A stretch of DNA of 64,000 nucleotides from Actinostola sp. cb2023 (taxonomy: Eukaryota > Cnidaria > Anthozoa > Actiniaria > Actinostolidae). The translations under genes were made by a program, and so were the position numbers. The DNA is taken from assembly GCA_033675265.1 (NCBI GenBank), contig JAUJYZ010001004.1, positions 1-64,000 on the forward strand, written 5' to 3'. Of the stretch, positions 1-10,592 are shown one piece after another. Position 1 is the first letter of the stretch; each line of letters begins with the position of its first letter. Under the pieces are notes generated by a model. It was not told the DNA's origin and ran no database searches. It saw only the letters and a list, made by a program, of their open reading frames with translations.

Positions 1-2432
1 ACTACTACGTAGCCAGTAGACTCCTTCCACAGCGACCCGCTCTCAGCGCCGTCTTTAGTATGAAGCATGCGCTCTGAGCGACTTGCGTCTGTCAAAATTT
101 GACGATTTGTTTTTTTTTTTTGACCGAACAACAGGGTTTTCCCAGAGCCAGCGACAAACCAAATGACGAGCGGGCTCTGGGTACGAGAATGTGGGAAACC
201 TGAAATTTTTGCGAATTTCATTGCTGATGAAATCAACAATGATGATCGTATTTGATTGGTCCATGAGATTCAACAAAGATTCAAACTTGCCAAGGCGAAC
301 GAAAGGAATGACAGCGCGGTTGTATTCATACAATGGTTATTCCGTTTTTGAATTAATAAAGCTATGGAAATGACTGAGTGCACTGTGTAGACATAAATTG
401 ATCTGAATTGGTAAAGGAGATCAACCGGCAATATATATATACATGGACGAAGCCGCACAGAATTTAGGCAATTATAGTTGATCAGACAGTTGCTAGGATT
501 AATTCAACAGGATTAAGTAAAGGTAGCTATCAACAGCTACGATAATGCATTATCGTCAGAATGCATGCGTGAGCAATCGGTCATGAGTCTTTCTCAAATC
601 ACATTCCACGCGCTTTCTCTTACACGACAACATATCGCTCTCAAAAATCGCCATTATGGTTTATTTCTGAAACACGATATTGGTGATTTTGGCCCAAATA
701 GAGATTAGTCCATGTTCAAGCTATCTTTGTTAGTTACCCAAGGTGATGTTGAAATTGCATTTTGACACGAAAGGGAATGGATATATAATTTGGGCGGGAA
801 GAAATGGCTTCTATTTTGGTCATGGAAGCAGCAGAGAAACTTGGGCCCGCCAAGAACTGTATCGCCGTGAGTATAGAGTTTGTTGTATTTATCTGGATGC
901 TTCCTGCCTTGGGAAGTCTCGATTTGCTTGAATTTTAACAGCTCGAAAGGTGTGTATTTATTACATGCAGGGACCCTAGCGGTTCGATGCGTCTGTGTTC
1001 AGTCGAAGCGTCGACTGTGAACATCAGCAAACTTAAAGTTAAGAAGACGCAGATAATAAACGTCCGTCACTTGATAGACTATCGATATCAATATATAGTT
1101 GAGGGGAAAAATCGACCATATTGCCAATTTAACTGAAAAGACAAACAGCTAATTTTCTCAATAAATTAAGTAGTAACTTATGTACAGATCTATGGCATTC
1201 TAGTTAATAGAAAACCTATAGTCATATAAAGACTAGCCAATCAGAATTATGAGCGGTTCGAATTACAAATCGTTGCTCCACAGTTGCCCCTAACTGCTCT
1301 CACAGCCATCTACCGTAAGTGCTTCCTTTCCAAAAGCAGCGCCCGGCTACCTTGAAGCTACTACTGAGGAGCCGGGTCTTTCGGAAAATCTACTACAAAG
1401 TCGGCATATGCAGGATACAAAAGCCGCCGGTTCTTAATACATGTACTTTACGTGTTCTTTATCCAGCGTGTATCGCCTGATAAGCACACGCAGCAATACG
1501 TGCGATGTGTAGCCTTTGCCACTCAAGTGCAGTTGTAAGAGAATTGAGACAGCCAGAATTTCGGTACGACTTTCGCTTTGTACAATTGAGATAAAGCATA
1601 ATACTAATTAAGAAAATTTCAGCCAAAGCAAAATCAACATCAATCGCTGTTTCTTGTCGAGTTTCATTAAGTCGACAACAATATATTTTTTGCTTTTTGA
1701 ACAACGCGAATTCGGTTTCGTAATAATTTATTATAACGAGAAATGCGAATGCCCTATGTGATGAGTTATAGACATGTTCATTTATAACAAGCCGCCTAGG
1801 AAAGTGATAATTAAGGATCAGGCTGCGAGATACAATAGAAACCGTGATATTCCCTGCCGCAGATTCCACCAACTTTTTAGCGGGTGGAAACGTCCTTAGC
1901 TAAGCCAAGTAGCGGCCTCGCCCCCAGCGTAACTGACTGACCCCCTCAGCTGACCTACCACCCGCGACAGAAGACGTAATCGATCGTACTCGCCTGTGAG
2001 ATATTCAAAGGAATATTTTTATAATTCTAAGAGAACAATATTAAACAATAGCGGAAGACAGGAAGGCCTCACAGACCAAGATCTATATTAGAACATGTAT
2101 TTATCGTCCAGCCTCTTATCGCAAACAGCAGCCAGCAGAAGAACGGCCCGTGATGAACGTCGAAGGGCTTTTAAACGGCCTACACGAAGATAAATGCTAC
2201 AAACTTGTTTGTACTTGTTCACATTTGTTGAATATTCAAACCAACGCTGAACACTACGTAGCCAGTAAGACTCTTCCACAGCTAACCCACGTTCTCAGCG
2301 GTCTTTAGTATGAGCCATGCCGCCTCACTGACGACGTGGTCGTCAAAATTTGACGACCGAGCAACAGGACGTTCCAAGAGCCCAGCGCACGAACCAAATG
2401 CAGGGAGTACGGGCCTCCTAGGGTACGAGAAT
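1..2432. mobile_element. Insertion-rich mirror copy of the nested elements at 45.0-47.3 kb
   Basis: The stretch matches the reverse complement of about 45026-47258. It includes two copies of the family that begins CATTCTCGTACCCAGAGCC in the other orientation (1-190 and about 2090-2432). Compared with the mirror it contains many single extra bases and a foreign run of about 13 T near 108-120. Short reading frames here are broken and should not be taken as genes. A noisy copy of the candidate exon at 46437-46635 ends at a GTGAGT donor near 866. Confidence 0.7.
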
Positions 2433-2640
2433 GAGCTCACAGTCTAAGCAAAGCCGACATGAGAAGCCTGCGGGACGAGGCTATGCTTACTACTACTGAA
2501 AAACTATATCGAATCTGCGTCCTTTGCCATTATATAGGGTTTATAAAGAATTGCCACATAGGAAATCGATGCCGTCAACGCGCGGAGTAAATGTCCGTAA
2601 GAATTGTACTAAAAAATATTTTATTTTTGCTTTTTGCCCA

Positions 2641-2857
2641 GTTTTCTTTACGGCTGATTCAGTTTCAATTCCTACGTCACCTGCCACATTTTCTCATACT
2701 GTTGGTAGTTTGATGATTTTCCTTGGAGGCCTTACCGCTTCCTGTACTTTCTCCTTAGAAAGGAACCTGATTGCAGAGATCAGAAACACGACTTAAAATT
2801 GTAGATCTAGACTTGCAATGTAGATATCCTCTCTCAGCGATAAAATATAGTAACTGA
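2641..2857 (+). pseudogene. Mirror copy of transporter gene C exon 4 with its own 3' end
   Basis: The sequence after a degraded acceptor matches exon 4 of gene C (mirror 44657-44835), but with several single-base indels, so no frame is open throughout. The recognisable stretch encodes the final membrane segment of an SLC16-like transporter (compare GSLMIF and LRKEP in the mirror). Unlike the mirror, it does not run into satellite after the LKL-type tail. It continues for about 50 bases to AGTAACTGA, a plausible natural stop at 2855-2857. The tail call assumes that the indels are sequencing errors. Confidence 0.55.
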
Positions 2858-3304
2858 ATTATTCTGCGGCCTCAGAATCGGTTCGTGCTTAATTAATTAT
2901 TTAAACAGTTAAATAATTTTTTATTTTTTTTTTTTTTTGTTTTATTATTTTCTTTAATCTTATTTTTATTTTTTAATCTTTTTTTTTTTTTTTTATTGGG
3001 CGTTAAAGAGGGATCAGAGGAATCTAGAAGCCCGATCTACAATCCCACCATTGAGGAGCGGAGAGAGGGCTCTGAGGAGGGCCGAAGCCCGCTGAACTTC
3101 AGAGTTTAGGCCTCTGCGTATTAAAGCCAAGGGCCACAGCTATCCGGTCTGCATACCGTATTTTACTGGATTAAGCCCTATCCCCCGATGAGCTCACCCT
3201 CCCTACCCCAATGAATAATGGACAGTAAGAGATTAATTATATTACAGAGTATGGCCGTACAGACTTTGCGTTTTTCATTACTAGTCCTACTCCACTATCT
3301 AACG
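2858..3304. other. Left-arm-only stretch between gene C exon 4 and the satellite
   Basis: AT-rich sequence with long T runs (about 2916-2996) is followed by about 300 bp that is richer in G and C. I find no match to it in the right arm, where the satellite directly abuts the exon. No coding frame or RNA gene is evident. It may be the true 3' flank of gene C. Confidence 0.5.
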
Positions 3305-6300
3305 CCCTATAACGGCGCTATTTTATATAATACACGAGCAGATTTAGAAGGAAACTAAGAATGATTTAAAGGAAACAAAGAAGGTAGTTAATATTAATGT
3401 ATAAGTGGAATACGCCGACCCCTAATTTTATATAACCAACGAGCAGATTTAGAGGAAACTCAAGAGATTTAAAGGAAACTAAGAAGTAGGTTGAATATTA
3501 ATTTACTTTAGTCGAGTCGAATACGCGCTATTTTATATAACACACGAGAGATTTAGAGGAAACTAAGAGATTTAAAGAAACTAAGAAGTAGTTGAATATT
3601 AATTTATGATGGAATACGCGTCCTATTTTATATAACACACGAGCAGATTTAGAGGAAACTAAGAGATTTAAAGGCAAACTAAGAAGTAGGTTGAATTATT
3701 AATTTATGAGTGGAATACGCGCTATTTTATATAATACACGAGAGATTTAGAGAGAAACTAAGAGATTTAAAGGAAACTAAGAAGTAGGTTGAATATTAAT
3801 TTATGATGTGGAATACGCGCTATTTTATATAATACACGAGAGATTTAGAGGAAACTGAAGAGATTTAACGGAAACTAGAAGTAGGTTGAATATTAATTTA
3901 TGAGTGGAATACGCGCTATTTTTATATAACACACGAGAGATTTAGAGGGACTCAAGAGATTTAAAGGAACTAAGAAGTAGGTTGAATATTAATTTATGAG
4001 TTGGAATACGCGCCTATTTATATAATACACGAGAGATTAGAGGAAACTAAGAGATTTAAAGGAAAATAAGAAGTATGTTGAATAAAATTTAATGAGTGGA
4101 ATACGCGCTATTTATATAACACACGAAGAGATTTAGAGGAAACTAAGAGATTTTAAAGGAAACTAAGAAGTAGGTTGAATATTAAATTTATGAGTGGAAT
4201 ACGCGCTATTTTATATAACACACGAGAGAGATTTAGAGCGAAACTAAGAGATTTAAAAGAAACTAAGAAGTAGGTTGAATATTAATTTATGAGTGGAATA
4301 CGCGCTATTTTATATAATACACGAGAGATTTAGAGGAAAACTAAGAGATTTAAAAGGAAACTAAGAAGTAGGTTGAATATTAATTTATGAGTGGAATACG
4401 CGCTATTTTATATATAACACGAGAGATTTAGAGGGAACTAAGAGATTTAAAGGCAAACTAAGAAGTAGGTTGAATATTAATTTATGAGTGGAATACGCGC
4501 TATTTTATATAAACACACGAGAGATTTAGAGGGAACTAAGAGATTTAAAGGAAACTAAGAAGTAGGTTGAATATTAATTTATGAGCTGGAATACGCGCGC
4601 TATTTTATATAGTATCACACACGAGAGATTTAGCAGGAAACTAAGAGATTTAAACGGGAAACTAAGAAGTAGGAATTGAATAATTAATTTTATGAGTGGA
4701 ATACGCGCTATTTTATATAACACAACGAGAGATTTAGAGGGAACTAAGAGATTTAAAGGAAACTAAAGAAGTAGGTTGAATATTAATTTATGAGTGGAAT
4801 ACGCGCTATTTTATATAATACACGGAGAATTTAGAGGAAACTAAGAGATTTAAAGGAAACTAAAAGTAGTTTGAATATTAATTTATGAGTGGAATACGCC
4901 GCTATTTATATAACACACGAGAGATTTAGAGGCAAAACTAAGAGATTTAAAGGAAACTAAGAAGTAGGTTGATATTAATTTATGAGTTGGAATACGCGCT
5001 ATTTTATATAACACACGAGAGATTTAGAGGGAAACTAAGAGATTTAAAGGAAACTAAGAAGTAGGTTTGAATATTAATTTATTTTGATGTGGAATACGCG
5101 CTATTTTATATAATACACGAGAGATTTCAGAGGAACTAAAAGAGATTTAAAGGAAACTAAGAAGTAGTTGAATATTAATTTATAGAGATGGAATACGCGC
5201 TATTTTAATATTAATACACGAGAGATTTAGTAGGGAACTAAGAGATTTATAAGGCGAAACTAAGAAGTAGGTTGAATATTAATTTATGAGTGCGAATACG
5301 CGCGCTATTTTATATAAACACACGCAGAGCATTTAGAGGAAACTAAGAGATTTAAAGGAAACTAAGAAGTAGGTTTGAATATTACTTTTATGAGTGGAAT
5401 ATACGCGCTATTTTATATAACACACGAGAGATTTAGAGGAAACTAAGAGATTTAAAGCGAAACTAAGAAGTAGGTTGAATTTATTTATGAGTGCCGAGAT
5501 ACGCGATTTTTATATAACACACGAGAGATTTAGAGGAAACTAAGAGATTTAAAGGAAACTAAGAAGTAGGTTGAATATTAATTTATGAGTGGAATACGCG
5601 CTATTTTATATAATACACGAGAGATTTTAGAGGAAACTAAGAGATTTAAAGGAAACTAAGAAGTAGGTTGAATATTAATTTATGAGTGGAATACGCGCTA
5701 TTTTTATATAATACACGAGAGATTTAGAGGGAAACTCAAGAGATTTAAAGGAAACTAAGAAGTAGGTTGAATATTAATTTATGAGTGGAATACGCGCTAT
5801 TTTATATAATACACGAGAGATTTAGAGGAAACTAAGAGAATATTTAAAGGAAACTAAGAAGTAGGTTGAATATTAATTTATGAGTGGAATACGCGCTATT
5901 TTATATAATACACGAGAGATTTAGAGGAAACTAAGAGATTTAAAGGAAACTAAGAAGTAGAATAGGTTGAATATTAATTTATGAGTGGAATACGCGCTAT
6001 TTTTTATATAACACACTAGAGATTTTTAGAGGAACTAAGAGATTTTAAAGGAAACTAAGAAGTACAAGGTTGAATATTAATTTATGAGTGGAATACGCGC
6101 TATTTTATATAATACACACGAGAGATTTAGAGGAAACTAAGAGATTTAAAGGAAACTAAGAAGTAGGTTGAATATTAATTTATGAGTGGAATACGCGCTA
6201 TTTTATATAACACACGAGAGATTTAGAGGGAACTAAGAGATTTAAAGGAAACTAAGAAGTAGGTTTAATATTAATTTATGATTGGAATACGCCGCTATTT

Positions 6301-8146
6301 TATATAACACACGAGAGATTTAGAGGGAAACTAAGAGATTTAAAGGAAACTAAGAAGAAGGTTTGAATATTAATAGGTATTGATGTGGAATACGCGCTAT
6401 TTTTATATAACACACGAGAGAACAGCGAGAGATTTAGAGGAAACTAGGATTTAGATACGAATTAGGTTGAATATATTATGAGTGGAATACGGCTATTTTA
6501 ACTAAAGACGAAGTAGGTTGAATATTAATTTATGAGTGGAATACGCGCTATTTTTATATAACACTAACACACGAGAGATTTAGAGGAAACTAAGAGAGGA
6601 TATTAATTTAAAGGAAACTAAGAAGTAGGTTGAATATTAATTTATGAGTGGGAAATACGCGCTATTTTTATATAACACACGAGAGAGATTTAGAGGGAAA
6701 CTAAGAGATTTAAAGGAAAAAGAAGTAGGTTGAATATTAATTTATGAGTGGAATACGCGCTATTTTATATAACACACGAGAGATTTACTAAGAGATTTAA
6801 AGGAAACTCGCGCTAGAAGTAGGTTGAATATTAATTTAGTGGTGCGAATACGCGCTATTTTATATAATACACGAGAGATTTAGAGGAAACTAAGAGATTT
6901 AAAGGAAACTAAGAAGTAGGTTTGAATATTAATTTATAGAGTGAATACGCGCTATTAATTTTTGTATATAATACACGAGAGATTTAGAGGAAACTAAGAG
7001 ATTTAGGAGGAAACTAAGAAGTAGGTTGAATATTAATTTATAAGTGGAATACGCGCTATTTTATATAACACACGAGAGATTTAGAGGAAACTAAGAGATT
7101 TAAAGGAAACTAAGAAGTAGGTTGAATATTAATTTATGAGTGGAATACGCGCTATTTTATATAATACACGAGAGATTTAGAGGGAACTAAGAGATTTAAA
7201 GGAAACTAAGAAGTAGGTTGAATATTAATTTATGAGTGGAATACGCGCTATTTTATATAACACACGAGAGATTTAGAGGGAACTAAGAGATTTAAAGGAA
7301 ACTAAGAAGTAGGTTGAATATTAATTTATGAGTGGAATACGCGCTATTTTATATAATACACGAGAGATTTAGAGGAAACTAAGAGATTTAAAGGAAACTA
7401 AGAAGTAGGTTGAATATTAATTTATGAGTGGAATACGCGCTATTTTATATAAACACACGAGAGATTTAGAGGAAACTAAGAGATTTAAAGGAAACTAAGA
7501 AGTAGGTTGAATATTAATTTATGAGTGGAATACGCGCTATTTTATATAACACACGAGAGATTTAGAGGAAACTAAGAGATTTAAAGGAAACTAAGAAGTA
7601 GGTTGAATATTAATTTATGAGTGGAATACGCGCTATTTTATATAACACACGAGAGATTTAGAGGAAACTAAGAGATTTATAGGAAACTAAGAAGTAGGTT
7701 GAATATTAATTTATGAGTGGAATACGCGCTATTTTTATATAATACACGAGAGATTTAGAGGAAACTAAGAGATTTAAAGGAAACTAAGAAGTAGGTTGAA
7801 TATTAATTTATGAGTGGAATACGCGCTATTTTATATAACACACGAGAGATTTAAGAGAAACTAAGAGATTTAAAGGAAACTAAGAAGTAGGTTGAATATT
7901 AATTTATGAGTGGAATACGCGCTATTTTATATAACACACGAGAGATTTAGAGGAAACTAAGAGATTTATAGGAAACTAAGAAGTAGGTTGAATATTAATT
8001 TATGAGTGGAATACGCGCTATTTTATATAACACACACGAGAGATTTAGAGGAAACTAAGAGATTTAAAGGAAACTAAGAAGTAGGTTGAATATTAATTTA
8101 TGAGTGGAATACGCGCTATTTTATATAACACACGAGAGATTTAGAG
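3305..8146 (+). repeat. 96-bp satellite array, left copy (about 50 units)
   Basis: The tandem unit is 96 bp: successive GTGGAATACGCGC marks at 7525, 7621 and 7717 are 96 apart. Each unit contains TATATAA and an internal near-duplication of about 19 bp (GAGATTTAGAGGAAACTAA, then GAGATTTAAAGGAAACTAA). Units from about 7000 to 8146 are almost identical. Units from 3305 to about 6950 carry many one- to three-base insertions, more like raw read error than array divergence. There are no conserved spacer-repeat pairs, so it is not a CRISPR array, and it is not coding. Confidence 0.95.
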
Positions 8147-9180
8147 TTTTATAGACATTTTATGAAACACTAGCTTTACACTAAAACTAAAAAAAGTCAA
8201 ACATAAAATTGTTAACTAAGACTGACTAAAACTGTATTTTCTTATTTGAGCATGCGCGACAGAGTTCCATAACGTGACGTCAAGAGCTAGCCAAATTAGG
8301 TGGCCCGCGCCTAAGTCGGGCTTCCTGTGGAATTGTCCCGACTCCATAAATGCAGGCCGTTCTTCGTCTTTGACATCAAATGTCCAATTGGCTTCTAATG
8401 CGCATGCGCCCTGTGCCGGCCGCTCAGATTAGTTACCGAAGGCTCTGACCACCTGGTTTATCAACAAGAGACATCGCACAGATTGAAATCTAAACGAAGT
8501 CCGCCAATGTCTCCAGTATACTTTGTACCGCTGTAATTTTGTGTTGTGGTAAGCTTATAACACCGATAGATCTTTATGTTTATGCCGTTCAAGGTTTTGC
8601 CGAGTTTGTGAAATCGTTCAGTTGCAAGGAAATCATTTGAATGCCCAGAATGCATTGTCATTTATGATTCGCTGAGTTTGTGAAATCCGATATCAAGAAA
8701 TCCCCCATTAAAGTGTGCTGTTGCTCGGCCAGCTTTCCTATGTCCATATACTTGGGCATTGTACTTACCTGTAAATATTTTTTGCTTAAAAGTACGATTT
8801 TTATCGAAAAATCCATCCAAACTTACAGAAAATCGAGTAAATGAATGTAAACATTGTCCTCCATTTTGTAACACGGCCAAAAAGACTGGGAAACCTAACA
8901 CAGGGTGACCGGTAAACTCGTGCCCAGTCCCCGTAGCTGGTCTACGTAAAAAGCACAGATTTCTTGATATGTCGTTCAGTTGCAAGGAAATCATTTGAAT
9001 GCCCAGAATGCAGGACATATTGTTCATGATTGTTCGTACTAAAAAATAAATGCCACACAGATGTCCGTCAACTATTGAACTTTTAAAATAATTATTGGCT
9101 ATATTTACGCTTCATCCAAACATTGTTTAGTCACGCTGCTATGTCTGGTTTATTTGTATTTGTATGGATATGTTTATGGT
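8147..9180. other. Flank between satellite and palindrome body; short direct duplication
   Basis: No gene is recognised. A block of about 40 bp beginning GTTCAGTTGCAAGGAAATCA occurs at about 8617-8658 and again at 8972-9011. From about 8945 to 9180 the sequence mirrors the right arm. From 8147 to about 8780 no right-arm counterpart is seen, and 8780-8890 is matched only in pieces mixed with satellite (35497-35640). An element remnant (GGGCTTCCTGTGG) lies near 8318. Confidence 0.5.
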
Positions 9181-9185
9181 ACCAA

Positions 9186-9460
9186 ACCCGGGGGGGGGGG
9201 GGGCACTCCCGGGAATTTAGGATAGGGGTGTGCCCCCGGGATGTCGAAACCCTGACCCTATTTAAGGATGAAAAATTGGAAAATTCATAAGCGGATTTTA
9301 TAGTCAAAATACATAAAGTGTACCCAAATTAAAGATCGAATATTTTATGGTGAAAAAGCAAAATATGGTAGCCAATTTAAGGATCTGGAGGTTCAAAAAC
9401 CATACCCTATTTGGGGGCACATACCTATATAGCACTGATATATATGGGGGGTACCAAATA
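9186..9460. repeat. Interspersed repeat starting with a G homopolymer
   Basis: A run of about 16 G is followed by CACTCCCGGGAATTTAGGAT, then AT-rich sequence ending GGGGGTACC near 9460. GGTACC also precedes the G run, near 9178. The mirror is about 34918-35205. The length of the G run differs between arms, as expected for a homopolymer. Class is unknown. Confidence 0.5.
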
Positions 9461-9789
9461 AGCTATGCAAATACCAAGAGTACAAACTGATAAATATTCA
9501 TTGAGGGAGTTCACTGAATCAAAAGTGTCGAAATAATGTTACCAACCTTCATCATGCACCTCTTGCGAATGGATGGAGTCCACACTCGATGACACAAGCT
9601 AACAAATATAACGTTCTTCCGGGGAGGAAATCTTTCCCCGCTACGATTACAAACTTCTCAATGAACAGAACCACCAGTTCGATCAGTGCGGTCATGTCTT
9701 CTATAAAACGAGAGCCCAGTTGTTGCATGTACTTAGTCTCCCGTAACTAAAAGTATTGAGCTTTGAATGCATTGGTTTTGGTTGGAAAA

Positions 9790-9915
9790 GCCTGACAGCC
9801 CACTTAGTATTTTCTAGGAACGGTACTTTCTATAAGACGTCGCTCCTCTTCGGCATTTTTGGGGCGGGTTCACGAAATCGTCTTGTAGTAAGTTCCTTCC
9901 ATTTTCGTTGCTTGA
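9790..9915 (-). pseudogene. Degenerate coding fragment, unidentified
   Basis: Read on the minus strand (mirror on plus, about 34460-34600), this gives an acidic, open peptide that includes the segments LLQDDFVNPP and EEERRLIESTVPRKY, then a stop. A frame shift at that stop opens TKWAVRLFQ. The pattern of an acidic linker, then a VP-K/R-Y segment, then WAV--F is reminiscent of the N-terminal part of crypton-type or DUF3504-like proteins. That resemblance is from memory and weak. No start codon or splice sites were assigned. Confidence 0.25.
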
Positions 9916-9989
9916 GTCAGAATAAAGTTTGACCTTAATCAATTCTCACGGGGGTAAAAACACATTAATTATTTGAGTTGACTATTCCC

Positions 9990-10475
9990 TTGAGCACAAT
10001 GAATTAACAATGAAATTAAAAAGTTGTATCCGTTAGAGTGGGTTAAGTCAGCCCGCTACAACGGTTTGAGGAACTCAAACTGAATCCCTAGTATTGACAA
10101 GGCGATGAACCCCTATAGACCGCTACAACCGAACCCGTTACAACCGGTTCATCATCAACCCGCTACAACAATTTGAGAAACCAAAAAAATATCTATTATA
10201 CTAGGCGATGAACCCGCTAAAACGGGTTGGTCAACCCGCTACAACCGAACCCGCTACAACCGGTTTATCATGAACCCGCTACAACAGTTTGAGAAACCAA
10301 CAAATCTCTAGTACTATACTAGATGATGAACCCGCTAAAACGGGTTGGTCAACCCGCTACAACCGGTTGTAACGGGTTCAGTCGGTTGTAGCGAGTCGGC
10401 ATAATACTAGAGATTTTTGGGTTTCTCAAATCGTTCTAGCGGGTTGACTTATCACGTTCTAACGGGTTCAAGTGT
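9990..10475. repeat. Array of GTTGTAGCGGGTT motifs in both orientations
   Basis: About twenty copies of the 13-mer AACCCGCTACAAC, its complement, and close variants (AACCCGCTAAAACGGGTT) lie within 480 bp, downstream of transporter copy A. Some form small palindromes such as ACAACCGGTTGT. A larger unit of about 130 bp can be seen, with CTAGTA and GAGAAACCAA recurring between the motifs. The mirror is about 33900-34370. Confidence 0.75.
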
Positions 10476-10592
10476 TGTAAAAATATATTGTTCTTTAGAT
10501 TCTTTATAATTTTAGAATAAAAAAGAGAAAATCACTTTTACAGCTTGTGGAGTCGTGTGAATTCTTTATATAAATTTATCTCAAATCTTATT

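Noticed and set aside
1459..1872. 137-codon minus-strand frame in the left end
   Set aside because: The region is insertion-rich and its polished mirror (45.5-45.9 kb) does not keep this frame open.
3305..8146. Regular repeat array that could suggest CRISPR
   Set aside because: Units are contiguous 96-bp satellite copies without unique spacers, in a eukaryotic genome.
8461..9027. Two adjacent minus-strand frames sharing HSGHSNDF and similar segments
   Set aside because: The similarity is due to a 40-bp direct duplication; the mirror arm breaks the frame with satellite.
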